Program-made: the position numbers and the translations under genes
Assembly (NCBI GenBank): GCA_000934455.1
Contig: KN891899.1
Location: 4,857 to 39,276 of the forward strand
DNA length: 34,420 nt
Source: Apostichopus parvimensis
Lineage: Eukaryota > Echinodermata > Holothuroidea > Aspidochirotida > Stichopodidae
Direction of reading: 5' to 3'
The notes under the pieces: generated by a model
The model's database searches: none
What the model was told of the DNA's origin: nothing
Seen by the model: the letters and a program-made list of their open reading frames with translations, nothing else
In this document: one piece after another, positions 20,086 to 30,155 of the stretch
How positions within the stretch are numbered: the first letter of the stretch is position 1
Layout: each line of letters begins with the position of its first letter

Positions 20086-20300
20086 ATTCTTGTGAATAAT
20101 ATATACTTAATTATTACCTAATCTAATCTCCCTTCAACTCCAACTGCCCCGCTACAATTTTGTCTCTTGTGAATAATATATACTTAATTATTACCTCATC
20201 TCCCTTCAACTCCAACTGACCCCCAAGGTTTTGTCTCTTCTGAATAATAAATACTTTATTATTACCTTATCTCCTCTCCCTTCAACTCCAACTGACCCAC
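20086..20300. repeat. Three-copy tandem repeat ahead of exon 4
   Basis: Three diverged copies of a 70-80 bp unit reading TCTTGTGAATAATATATACTT, then AATTATTACCT, then CTCCCTTCAACTCCAACTGACCC. The pyrimidine-rich end of the last copy leads into the exon 4 acceptor region (TCACCTCTTTCTCTTACAG). Confidence 0.9.
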
Positions 20301-20361
20301 CCTCCCACCCCTCCATGACCCTCTCTCTCATGAAGTCCTTCATCACCTCTTTCTCTTACAG

Positions 20362-20526
20362 CAAGATCAATCAGCTAAAGACAAAGCTCTTCAAAGTATG
20401 GCCGCCATGTCATCCGCACAAATCGTCTCTGCCACGGCATTACAGAACAAATCAGCTGCCTTTGGGATACCGGGACTGGGAGTACCAGGCCCTCCCCTCA
20501 GGCCCCCCTATGCCGTTGGGGCACCG
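20362..20526 (+). CDS. TEAD: TEAD coding exon 4: end of TEA region and linker
   Basis: This exon is 165 nt, phase 0-0, residues 125-179. It opens with QDQSAKDKALQSMAAMSS and continues AQIVSATALQNKSAAFGIPG, closely matching the vertebrate DQTAKDKALQ...AAMSSAQIVSAT segment, then runs into a Gly/Pro-rich stretch ending PPYAVGAP. The acceptor is CTTTCTCTTACAG and the donor GCACCG|GTATGT. A 157-codon open frame (20231-20704) overlaps the exon in a different frame and is a shadow. The linker is variable in length in this family. Confidence 0.96.
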
Positions 20527-23226
20527 GTATGTATTCACCCGTCTTCTTCAAACCAAGATTGTCCAAAAACGTCTGGAGCAGAATAAGGGGTTCAAAACCA
20601 GATTCTTACTAGACAAATACATTTCAAGCAATTTGCTGGTTTTTAAGATGTCAAATTTTGTCCTCCATGACTTTGGAGATAAAACTGTAAATAAAACAAA
20701 ATAGTGGTAGGCCTATGATCTATGGGAATGTGTATTTCACCGGTCCTCTCTCCTGCAGTGAACATACTCATATTTTTGTTGTAGTTGTAATTTTGCGACA
20801 TTTTGCTGTTTGGAAAATGAAGAGGATGTTCCGAGGGACAACAAGACAAAATCCTTGAAAATTTTACCCCCGTAGCCTATAACTAGAATAGCGCCAGATA
20901 GCTCAGTTTGTGCAATTGAAAAACAAGAATTAGTAAATCCTCTGGCTACTGACTTTGAATCCAGTTCTAGCATGCAAATATTTTTGACACTCTCTCACAA
21001 GTTCCACAATTCTGCAAAAGAATAAAATATACACATTACACACTGTACAAGTTGTTTATCTTCAACCCTGTTGCATTGATAGATAATCGTGCACAATTCC
21101 TCTCCCGTATTTCACATCAGCCAGCTTTCAAGTTTGTATCTTCATGTCGATGTCGTTTTGTTACACTTTTTTATTAAATTGATTTGAACTCGCACGGAAT
21201 GAGATTGAGAGTTAAAACGACATTCATCACGTTTCTCGATCGCTTGTACTTTCCCGCACTCCTTCCTCGTCTTTTCCTCCCTCCACCCCTGCGTTTAATT
21301 TGTCATGTTGATAAATCAATCAACTACCTACCGACAGTAGTAAATAGCTGCCTGTTGCTCTCTTTTTTGTCTCACAGTAACTTATTGCAGCTTTAATTTA
21401 ATGCTCGTACGAGAGATATCATCTCTCTCGAAGCCATTCTCTCCCTTAATGGGTTTTCTCCTCCTCCTTCTCCTCCTCAAACAAGATATTAAAAAAAATA
21501 ATAAAATAAAGAAAAATGAAAGACGGCTTATTTTCGTGGCTGAGGCAAAAAAATTTATAAGTTTAATTAATCATGTTTTATAGGATTCCAGCCTCAGTGC
21601 ATTAGACTCACTTCACTTTGACAAAATGGAATAGAAAGTCAAGTACATTTTGTGTGATTCATATTATCAGTGTTATCTTTCAAAGGCAATTTCCCATTGA
21701 TCAAAATATTAATATAAATTGGCCAGCCCGGCGCTCCGGCTTTTGACTTAAAGAGCTTTTGTTTCCGACGGCAACGACGTAGAATCTGTGCCAAGCGTTA
21801 ACGTCGGGATGACAATGGAGTGCTTCTTTTGTGCGGCGGTTATTATTAGCACTAAACTGTTTCTTGGTCGTGTGCACTGTGCGCAATTCAAAGAGAGTGC
21901 AAATGTTTATTCACAGTCGTTACTAGAGAGAGAGAAATAAATAGATAGATAGATAGATAGATAGTGTACACCCTGGGAATTTATTCAGATGGGGGCATCT
22001 CGTGCTGTTATTTATATTGAGATCATAAATTAATACAAATAAATCTCCCATCCCCCCTCCCACCCCAATATTCATGGAAATTGAGAGAGATTTTTATTAG
22101 TGTGGTATTAAAAATAGAACAAAAGAAAGATTTTAGAAGTCATGGGTTGAACTTCAGTCTTTTAAGAGAAGCTATGTAGTTTTCATGTAAAGAAACTTGT
22201 TGAATAGTTTGCAGTGCTGTGTGTACTCCCAAACCTGATACAGGATTTGCTAGTCAAATTATTCATAAATTGTAGCCCTGGGCTTTAGGTCCTTACATTG
22301 CAAAATGATTTCAACCCAGAGATGTCAAAATGTCAATGCAAACTGGGTTTTATCTATGAAACCTTTTTTTTTCTGCTTTGGAGGTAATTATGCTTATAGG
22401 CAAAGTTTCTTTCAATCTGGCTTTTTTATACATACATGTGGCAAGTTTTGAGAAGTTGGGTTTGTGGAAAAAGAACCAAAGAAAATACTGAGATATACTG
22501 TTTGGTTTGACTTTAGAACCAATTACTATATGATGTTATGATTAATTCAATGATGGTTTCGATGCTGTCGTAGCAAATCTTGCAGTTGGGGACTAGAAAG
22601 GAGGGGAAATTGGAGGGGACAAAAGGCCAAGGGGTATGTGGAAGCAGTGGTGTACCTAGAATAGTTGGCAACTGGGGCAGAATCTTCCTTTGTCAGTGTG
22701 TGCAGGGGATGCTGTACTGGGGGGGGGGGGTGTCTAATGGGAGGGTTTTGTAAGCCAGCAAAGACAAATTAATCACAGAGCTTTGTTTTGTTTTTCCGTG
22801 AAGCTGTTCTCAGGGTCACCATTGTTTATTTTGGTGAAGGTCAATAGTCTATTCTCTAATTTTAAAACGTTTGGCAAAACTGTGTCATTTACACCTTTTC
22901 AAAAGTTACAGGTAGTTACAGTATATGGCTGTATCCACCTATGTAAGACTATACTAAGAGACGGTAATGATACGTACGTAACACTATTAAAAGTCGCCGT
23001 CAGATAGAGGCAGGTACTTGGGTATTCTTGGGGTTAATTCACTGCTGAAACATATAAAGACTTCATATTTTGTGTGAGCTGTTCCACGTCAAAAGATTGA
23101 AATCCTCGATGTATATTGGTTTGCATTTGTTCCGGTCACCTTACTGGTATATTGTTTGATCAATTTTAGTGTTTATACTGACTATTGTTATTATAATTAT
23201 TATCATTTTCCTTCTTTTATCTGCAG
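20527..23226 (+). other. TEAD intron 4 (2,700 nt)
   Basis: Contents are a possible degenerate tRNA-like A-box (TAGCTCAGTTT, 20899-20909), an (ATAG)6 microsatellite at 21941-21964 preceded by GAGAGAGAGA, and a G-run near 22719. AT-rich stretches at 21480-21590 have homeodomain-type TTAATTAAT words. No exon was seen. Confidence 0.8.
21941..21964. repeat. (ATAG)6 microsatellite
   Basis: Six perfect ATAG units preceded by a short GA run at about 21925-21935. Confidence 0.97.
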
Positions 23227-23267
23227 CTCTGGCAGCCTGGCCTTACTCAAGCAGGTTCTTCTCAAGA
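23227..23267 (+). CDS. TEAD: TEAD coding exon 5: WQPG linker microexon
   Basis: This exon is 41 nt, residues 180-192 (LWQPGLTQAGSSQ) plus two bases of Asp193. It corresponds to the fly Scalloped WQPGL...SQD and the vertebrate FWPGM...GSSQD segment before the VKPF motif. The acceptor is CTTCTTTTATCTGCAG and the donor CAAGA|GTAAGT (exit phase 2). It was found by matching the conserved motif. Confidence 0.93.
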
Positions 23268-23815
23268 GTAAGTATAACCTGGAACCTCCATCCTCCCTCT
23301 CTCCTCTTTGTCCAGGAATCACAGGTTTGATCAACAGGGTCCAGGAAATCAGAACAACAAACAGTGGTTTTTTAAATCGTGGCCTCTCCTATCACTGCAG
23401 CTGTATGAATTCATTACTGGGAGAATTAATGGGGGGGGGAGGGGCATAAAACAAATGCACAATTTGTGATATCGATCAATTTACTTTGTTGCCCACTTAC
23501 CTGTCTCCCCACAACCTTAGCACCCTCGTTCTACCGTGCCTAGAACCGTGCCTGGAACGCATGGTAGAACGAGGGTGCTTAGGTTGTGGGGAGACAGGTA
23601 AGCTCCTCACTCATAAATATCCAAACCAGTTAGTTTTGGACTTTATACAAACTTATATCAGGAGGAGAGTGTTAATGGTTTCAGGCAGGGGGAGGGGTGG
23701 GTAGGAGGGGTGATTCAAGGTTTACCGCAATGCTGTGTACAACAGATATAAAGTATTACAGTCTTCTGTGGTATTGCTTTGTATATCTTAACAATTGATT
23801 CTTTCCTTTTTTCAG
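23268..23815 (+). other. TEAD intron 5 with a long hairpin
   Basis: This 548-nt intron has one notable structure, the 40-bp inverted repeat at 23496-23602 (separate entry), plus G-rich tracts near 23431 and 23690. Confidence 0.85.
23496..23602. repeat. 40-bp near-perfect inverted repeat with 27-base loop
   Basis: The left arm 23496-23535 and right arm 23563-23602 are complementary at 39 of 40 positions (one mismatch, within CTTAG/CTTAG). The loop is 27 bases and, with flanking bases, contains a tandem pair CCGTGCCTAGAA / CCGTGCCTGGAA. The right arm ends GGGGAGACAGGTAAG, which includes a strong 5' splice-site consensus (ACAG|GTAAG) that is locked in the stem. In RNA this would be a very stable hairpin. 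Confidence 0.95.
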
Positions 23816-24002
23816 CATAAAACCTTTCACAGGGGCAGCACCCCAACCCTATGCACCTGTGGCATCCACCGTAGGGGACTATGTCAGTAGCGTGACACCC
23901 CAGGGAATCCCTCCACCCGGTGAAGGAAGGTCCATAGGGACAAGAAGGTTGAGATTAGTAGAATTTCAAGCTTTCTTAGAACATCAGAGGGAGAATGATA
24001 AT
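23816..24002 (+). CDS. TEAD: TEAD coding exon 6: linker and first strands of YAP-binding domain
   Basis: This exon is 187 nt, completing Asp193 and encoding residues 194-255. It opens IKPFTGAAPQPYAPVAS (the vertebrate VKPF...AYP motif), goes through a variable Gly/Pro segment, then begins the YAP-binding domain with GRSIGTRRLRLVEFQAFLE and HQRENDN. RSIGT.+LRLVEF is a hallmark of the family. The acceptor is CTTTCCTTTTTTCAG and the donor GATAAT|GTAAGT. Confidence 0.97.
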
Positions 24003-25231
24003 GTAAGTGTAAATTAACTATTCAAGCCTTTGTCTTTTTGAGAGGGGGAGGGGGATGGTAATGGAGGGGCTGAATAAGAGGGTGGGGTTGCATCCAATAA
24101 TGACCACCTCCATGTTAGTGGTATCACTTCTTCTCAAATTGCCTGCCTTCCTGTCTGTAGATGCTCTATGTCCTCCATCCCTCTTCATTTCTGTCTCACT
24201 CTGAATCCCACCCCCCCTCTTTCTCCCTTTCATTCCCTCTCTTTCCCCCGCCTCATCTCCCTCTTCTGTCCCTCTCCCATCCTCCTTCCTCTTCTCCTTC
24301 CTCTCCTCCCTCCAATTCCTCTCCATCCCCAATCCCCTCTCATTCTCCCTTTACCCCCCCCCCCCAAGTTGTGCTCCTGCACTAATGAATAGCACCTGAT
24401 CAAACAATAGTGAATTTTATTGATCACGTAGCTTTGTCTACTTCCTTAAATGTCTGATTAATTTTCTTTGATCATACTTATTAGCTGTGATCTAGTTTCT
24501 TGTCGATTTGATTGACTAAGACTACAGAGCTGTGACCTGGTTACAGTACAATGTTTTATTATATAACAAACCCTAGATTGTGCATTGTCCGGTATGAGTG
24601 AGATCACCTGGTTACATGTATGGTGTTTTGTTATATAACAAACCGTAGATTGTGCATTGTCGGTATGAGTGAGATCACATGGTTACATGTATGATGTTTT
24701 ATTATATAACAAACCCTAGATTGTGCATTGTCCGGTATGAGTGAGATCACATGGTTACATGTATGGTGTTTTGTTATATAACAAACCCTAGACTGTGCAT
24801 TGTCCGGTATGAGTGAGATCACCTGGTTACATGTACGGTGTTTTATTATATAACAAACCGTAGATTGTGCATTGTCCGGTATGAGTAAGATCAACTGGTT
24901 ACATGTTTGGTGTTTTGTTACATAACAAACTGTAGATTGTGCATTGTCCGGTATTAGTGAGACTTACTGTGTAATCTCTTGTCAGCAAGAGTTTCAATCG
25001 GCATCTAAGTCAACACCTAGATATTGAACAATTCATTTCACATCCCGGTTTTGATTGACTTTGTCTAATTGAGTCAGCCATAAATATTGGTAAACAATTT
25101 CAACATTTTATGATTTGTTTGTCCTTGCAGCTGATTCAATGAAACATTTCTTTTCCATGGAAAAGATGTGAAATTTATGCTTCCATTGTTCAGATACGTG
25201 AATATACAATTTTCTCTCTTTCTGATTTCAG
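24003..25231 (+). other. TEAD intron 6 (1,229 nt)
   Basis: A strongly pyrimidine-rich tract occupies about 24120-24366 (its complement is GA-rich), ending in a C-run near 24355. The 72-bp tandem repeat follows, then unique sequence up to the exon 7 acceptor. Confidence 0.85.
24537..24965. repeat. 72-bp tandem repeat, about six copies
   Basis: Copies of a unit containing GATTGTGCATTGTCCGGTAT, GAGTGAGATCACCTGGTTAC, ATGTATGGTGTTTTGTTATA and TAACAAACC. The word TTGTGCATTGTCC occurs at about 24578, 24650, 24721, 24793, 24865 and 24937, that is every 71-72 bp. Because 72 is divisible by three, the minus strand shows a repeated peptide (LIPDNAQS...CYI), which I do not take as a protein. Confidence 0.96.
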
Positions 25232-25294
25232 TATAGCAAACATCTCTTTGTTCATCTTGGATCAAATGCAACTTATTCGGACCATGTACTTGAG
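25232..25294 (+). CDS. TEAD: TEAD coding exon 7: YAP-binding domain
   Basis: This exon is 63 nt, phase 0-0, residues 256-276: YSKHLFVHLGSNATYSDHVL, then E. It aligns with human Y-NKHLFVHIG...YSDPLLE. The acceptor is CTTTCTGATTTCAG and the donor CTTGAG|GTTAGT. Confidence 0.96.
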
Positions 25295-25733
25295 GTTAGT
25301 CAAACACAGGTCTCTTTATAGCACTCTGTTGCCATGGAAACTATCATTTATTGTCATGGAAACTGCCCTGTGTTGTTGTCATGGAACTTGATATTGTCAA
25401 CTTAACATGCCAATCTTTATTAAATGTAAAATAATGATGCAACAGCTTACCTTGTTGGTGGAAGGGGAGCAGGGGGAGGGGGCTAGGCTTTTTGTGTTGA
25501 TTTCCTATAGAAGACTTCTATTCTTCATTCACGATTGCTAAATTTGGAAAAATGTTAAGACTCAATAATCTTAAAAAACTTTTGCAAGTGACACTAAACT
25601 CACTAAAATTTTAGCATAAGAGGCTAATATTCACTTTCTTGCATATTTTGTGGGGGGGGGGGGGGTTGGGGTGGTACATATGAATGTCTTGAACTTGTGG
25701 TGTAACATTATTCTTTCTCTTTGTTTGAAACAG

Positions 25734-25841
25734 GCGATTGACGTCAGACAAATTTATGACAAATTTCCTGAAAAGAAAGGCGGTTTGAAAGATTTGTATG
25801 ATAAAGGACCTCCTGAAGCATTTTACCTTGTGAAATTTTGG
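25734..25841 (+). CDS. TEAD: TEAD coding exon 8: YAP-binding domain
   Basis: This exon is 108 nt, phase 0-0, residues 277-312. It encodes [20 protein letters not shown], then [16 protein letters not shown]. The segment [21 protein letters not shown] is among the most conserved in the family and contributes to the YAP and Vgll surface. The acceptor is TTTGTTTGAAACAG and the donor TTTTGG|GTAAGT. Confidence 0.98.
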
Positions 25842-27105
25842 GTAAGTATTAGGTGAGGGGGTGATATTGGAATTAAATTGCATGTCGCTCCGTGGATAAG
25901 TTGTGAGAAAATATAAAGAAATGCCATTAATAGATTAATGTCATTTTGAAAATTGAAGTCCATACAGTTGGAAAATTGAGAAAAATCAAAACTTTTTGCT
26001 GCAGAATCTACTGGGATTTAGAAGGGTTTTCTGGTGACAAACAATGTAAAACTTAAATTGAAGAGATACATATTTCACAAATGCTAGTTGAAAACCTCAT
26101 CTCAATATCTAAGTCCCTAACTTGAGATATGTTTGATTGAATGTAACCTATTTTGACTGGCTAAACCTTCAACTACTCCAGGAAGTTGGAACACAGTAGG
26201 GGGTCTGTGATGTCATCTGGGCAAATGTTCTTCAAAAGATTTACTTAGGCTTTTATAATCTTCTTGTTGATTTATTATTGAAACATTTGTTTGCTTAGCT
26301 GTCAAAGTACTCTGTACTTAGAATTTGGTCAAACTGTATCTATTGTTTAAAAATATTCCTTTTCCTCTGTGGATAAATGATTGACAACAAATTATAAAGA
26401 AAAACAAAGACATTTTTTTCTAGCTGATGTGTCATGATGACATCATCCATTCTGCTGTTGCCAGATGCATTTACAAAATATTTAAAAAATAGTTGAAAAA
26501 TTCATATCTTCGCGATACAATATGCTATGAGGGTGTAGTTTTTACCCAAAGATTCAGAACATTTTCAGCCACTAGAATATTCTTTTAAAACCAAACCATC
26601 CTTGAAAGTTGAGCTAAATTTAAAGAAAAATATTGCATTGAATTGGGATTCTCCAAAAGGAGTTGTGATCATAGTTAGGTTTCTTCCCTACCATGGCTAT
26701 GGATCACAGTAACTGTAGTTCTGTCAAGGGCTCCTGGTACTCGTGGTGCCTGTTTACAGACCAGGTTGCTTAGTGTGATATCCAGTGAAAGCTGGAAATT
26801 TTTCTGCTCTTTTAGTTTCATCAGAATTGTATAATTGTCACCTATAATGGGGATGAGAGGCTTGGGAGGGGGGGGGGTGTTAGGAGGGTAAAGAAGGTTG
26901 TCGGACAACTACCGTATCAAAAGAAAACCACAATGTTCTGAGTAAATGAATTTACTCCAGAGGGGAGGATTAGGGAGAGGGTAATGAGATGGGGGAGAGA
27001 ATAACTTCCAATAACAAAAGCCTTCCTGCACTAATCCACGGGAATTAGGCTGCATCTATTGTATGTTTTATTCTCAAGATTTGACTGTTTTTGTATCCCT
27101 AACAG
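25842..27105 (+). other. TEAD intron 8 (1,264 nt)
   Basis: No repeat array or exon was found. There is a short G-run near 26867-26875 and ordinary AT-rich sequence. Confidence 0.8.
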
Positions 27106-27246
27106 GCTGATTTAAATACCACGCTATCGGAAGATACTAGTGCCTTCTATGGAGTATCGAGCCTTTTTGAAAGTACAGAAGATATGACCATAAGCTGTTC
27201 AACGAAAGTCTGCTCGTTTGGGAAACAGGTCGTTGAGAAAGTGGAG
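27106..27246 (+). CDS. TEAD: TEAD coding exon 9: YAP-binding domain, Cys348
   Basis: This exon is 141 nt, phase 0-0, residues 313-359. It contains [20 protein letters not shown], then [15 protein letters not shown]. Cys348 in KVCSFGKQ aligns with human TEAD1 Cys327, one of the lipid-modified cysteines lining the palmitate pocket. The first ten residues ([10 protein letters not shown]) are less conserved. The acceptor is TTTTTGTATCCCTAACAG and the donor GTGGAG|GTAGGC. Confidence 0.98.
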
Positions 27247-29441
27247 GTAGGCAACAAAGACAAATTAAATCTTTTGATTCCTCGAAAGTGTCCACAAAGT
27301 GGTTATCAAGTCCTATATAAGTATCGACAGATATCTTCATTAGCTTTGAAAACACGACAAAATCTTCAAATCCAACAAGACCAATGATGATTGGATCTCA
27401 TTTGACATTGTATGCTTTAACTACTTTTTTCCCACAAATTAGTTTTCCAGTTTTTTTTTTTGCTGATAACTTTTTGTGAGTTTTGTAGTTGTATCTATTT
27501 GCTCTGCAGTATGAACAGCTCCTAACCAATAAATCTGATTGAAATGCTACATTCATACTGTCGTTACAAGTGCCAAAAATTGTCCCTACTGGGTGTATGA
27601 AACTTTACAAATCTGTATTTCAACTTTCATTTTTAAATAAGTGGAATTTCAGTATTCATTTAAAGTTTGCATGTGATTCCTCTCTCACTACATAGTGTTC
27701 AGAATAAGTGTTTCAGAATTAAACACTTTGTTAAGTGTTTCTGAATTAAACACAGTGTTTCAGAATGAAACAGTGTTTAGTGTTTCAGAATTAAATACAA
27801 GTGCTTAGTGTTTCAGAATTAAAGCCAGTGGTGTTTACAGTGTGTCCCTCTCTCATTACATAGTGTTTAGAATTTAGAGTTTCAGAATTAAACAGTTTTT
27901 CAGAATTAAACATTGTTTAGTGTTTCAGAATTAAACCCATTGGTGTAAATAGTATGTCCTTCTCTCCATACATAGTGTTCAGAATGAAGTGTTTCAGAAT
28001 TAAACACAGTGTTTAGTGTTCATAATGAAACACGTTGTGAGTGTTTCAGAATTAAACCCATTGGTGTAAATAGTATGTCCCTCTCTCCATACATAGTGTT
28101 CAGAATGCAGTGTTTCTGAATTAAACACTAGTGTTTTAGTGTTTCAGAACTAAACACAAGTGTTTACTGTTGCAGAATTAAACACAGTGTTTATAGTGTC
28201 CCTCTCTCACTACATAGTGTTCAGAATCTAATAAAGTTATTACTTAACTCATTTATCACCAATTAGCGTTCTATGATTGAAGAAAGTTGCACGGTTTGTC
28301 TTCAATAGTTTAATTAGTCGCAATCTTATCTGGGGATCAGTACTTGACTTGTTCTGTAAACTTGCTGCACACTAGGTAACCAGATGAAAAAGCACATCTT
28401 TAAGAGCAGTCAGCACTCGGAGGAAAAGTTTTATTGTGGAATAAATAAATACCCTGCTGGGGAGTAGTATGTATCTAATGATTTTAACTGGAGTCAGTAA
28501 TTTTAGTGAGCAGTAAAATAATAAAACAGTAGTAAATGCTGATTAATGTTCAGATTATGTTAAAAGGGGAGGGTATTGCCTATGAAAATATCAAAAAATA
28601 TGAAAAAGCAACAGCGAATCTGTTGTCCATGCTGTATGTTGAGATTATTTGAAAAGTTTAATTAGAGCAGACTGAATTATCAACAAAACCTTCATATACT
28701 ACAGGTGTGTATGGAAGGGGGGGGGGGTGAAGGAGGGGGCTTTCCCAATGGTTTAACTTCTAGCTTCTTGGGGTGTTTCACCTTTAAAAGTCAAAACACA
28801 TTTTAATAGTTTTGCTAGTGTAGAAACAAATCATAAGCTAGTCAGTTGGATTTTTGCTTTTTTGTCGATTCTGAATTCTACTTTGACTGTACAGTTTATA
28901 GTAACGGAATGAGTTCAATTTATTTGATAGTTGGATTTTATGATAAACAAATTAAATATGGGTCAGACTGGAGTGTCTATAACTGCACCATTGAAAAAGA
29001 AAGCCCCTTTAATCTCTTTACAGACTTTATCACCCTCGTAAATTTTGAAACATTTTGACACTTTCTGAGAAAGATCATTGATCATGAGGAAACTGTCATG
29101 ATGTATGCCATTAATCACATGGTCTATCCAGCTTTTGAATTATGAAAACAAAAAACAATTAGGCAGGCTTCAACCTTTGCAGCAGCTACGATTGTCTGCA
29201 AGATGTGATGTATTCTGCAGGGAAAAGTTCTACTCGAGCATTAAATATTTTCTAAATATGCCTGATGTAATCAAAAACCCAGAGAAAGTGTTTTACTTTT
29301 AAGTGGCTAAATTGGCTGTTAATCGTTGGCCAAGAAGCCCTGTGTAACAGAAGCACTCAGCCCCTTGCCTGCTATATACATGAACTACCTTTTACTCCAA
29401 CATTGTCTAACGACCCCCGCCTTCTCGTAATTTCTTGACAG
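27247..29441 (+). other. TEAD intron 9 (2,195 nt)
   Basis: The intron holds the AGTGTTTCAGAATTAAAC repeat field at 27678-28227. After that comes an AT-rich segment with TAATTAG words near 28245-28320 and a G-run near 28718-28726. No exon was seen. Confidence 0.85.
27678..28227. repeat. Tandem repeat field with about 120-bp higher-order period
   Basis: The basic word is AGTGTTTCAGAATTAAACAC with many variants (TTTAGTGTTTCAGAATTAAA and so on). A marker block CCCTCTCTC(C/A)(A/C)TACATAGTG begins about every 113-167 bp (near 27678, 27845, 27958, 28079 and 28199), giving a nested array. Confidence 0.93.
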
Positions 29442-29594
29442 AGTGAAAATCCCCGATTCGAGAATAATCGCTATATGTACAGGATAAACCGTTCACCCAT
29501 GTGTGAGTACATGGTCAACTTCATCCACAAACTGAAGCACCTCCCGGAGAAATATATGATGAACAGTGTCCTAGAAAACTTCACAATACTGCAG
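29442..29594 (+). CDS. TEAD: TEAD coding exon 10: YAP-binding domain, palmitoylated Cys380
   Basis: This exon is 153 nt, phase 0-0, residues 360-410. It contains [40 protein letters not shown], then [11 protein letters not shown]. Cys380 in RSPMCEYM aligns with human TEAD1 Cys359, the main autopalmitoylation site. [26 protein letters not shown] is nearly invariant from fly to human. The acceptor is TTTCTTGACAG and the donor CTGCAG|GTGAGT. Part of this exon is echoed 120 bp downstream in the next intron. Confidence 0.98.
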
Positions 29595-29645
29595 GTGAGT
29601 AAGAAAAACACCCCCCTCCCCTCAAACAACATCCATCCCCCACCC

Positions 29646-29669
29646 CACAAACTGAAGCACTTCCCAGAG
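29646..29669 (+). repeat. 24-bp echo of exon 10 within intron 10
   Basis: CACAAACTGAAGCACTTCCC followed by AGAG matches exon 10 positions 29526-29549 at 22 of 24 bases (C to T and G to A differences). The offset is exactly 120 bp. In frame the echo still reads HKLKHFPE. The flanking intron sequence does not continue the match. Confidence 0.85.
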
Positions 29670-30155
29670 TTGGAGTTGCAATGGTTTGATAATGTTTGCC
29701 TGCTTTGTATATAGACATTTGGGCAGATCGTCAATGTGTACAGCTAATTACAAGTAACTTGCTTCTGTTTTAAATCAAGAGAACTTTGTCCCAGTGTTTA
29801 TAAAGAGCATTGGAAACCTCTAGACTAGTTTCAAATCAAAGGGGAATTTACTTTGGCAAATTTTTCGCTGGTTCCAGCCCTTGCCTACTAATACATGGTG
29901 GGTTTCTCATTCAGGAGAAATCCAGTGTTTTCCCCCATCTGAAGAACTGTAAAAGAGTAAAAAATCCCAAATGAAGTGTAAGTTCTAAAAAGCAATTTGA
30001 CTTTTGCTACATTCACATGTATCTGCTCAGTATCATAAAATAAATGCAATCCAGTTCGATACATTATTAGTTTCACCAAGAATCATAATCAGCGTTATGT
30101 ACCTCTTCGTGTGAACTTTTTGGTCGTAATCGAGTAATTTTGTCACTTTCTACAG

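Larger units (their letters stand above)
17751..20361 (+). other. TEAD intron 3 (3b to exon 4), contains a candidate microexon
   Basis: The intron includes an AT-rich, homeobox-motif-rich stretch at about 18480-18600 (ATTAGCAT, TAATTATGAATTAA, TTTGCATTTATAATC), a potential RBFOX site TGCATG at 19146-19151, the candidate microexon at 19863-19898, and a three-copy tandem repeat just before exon 4. Confidence 0.75.

Noticed and set aside
20231..20704. Longest open frame in the window (157 codons, +)
   Set aside because: It reads exon 4 of TEAD in the wrong frame and runs through introns and a tandem repeat on both sides. Exon 4 in its proper frame matches the TEAD family.
24018..24427. Arg/Glu/Gly-rich and Ser/Pro-rich ORFs on opposite strands
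   Set aside because: They are low-complexity translations of one pyrimidine-rich tract in intron 6.
24631..24894. Minus-strand 87-codon ORF with repeated LIPDNAQS motif
   Set aside because: It is a translation of the 72-bp tandem repeat, lies within a TEAD intron and has no gene context.
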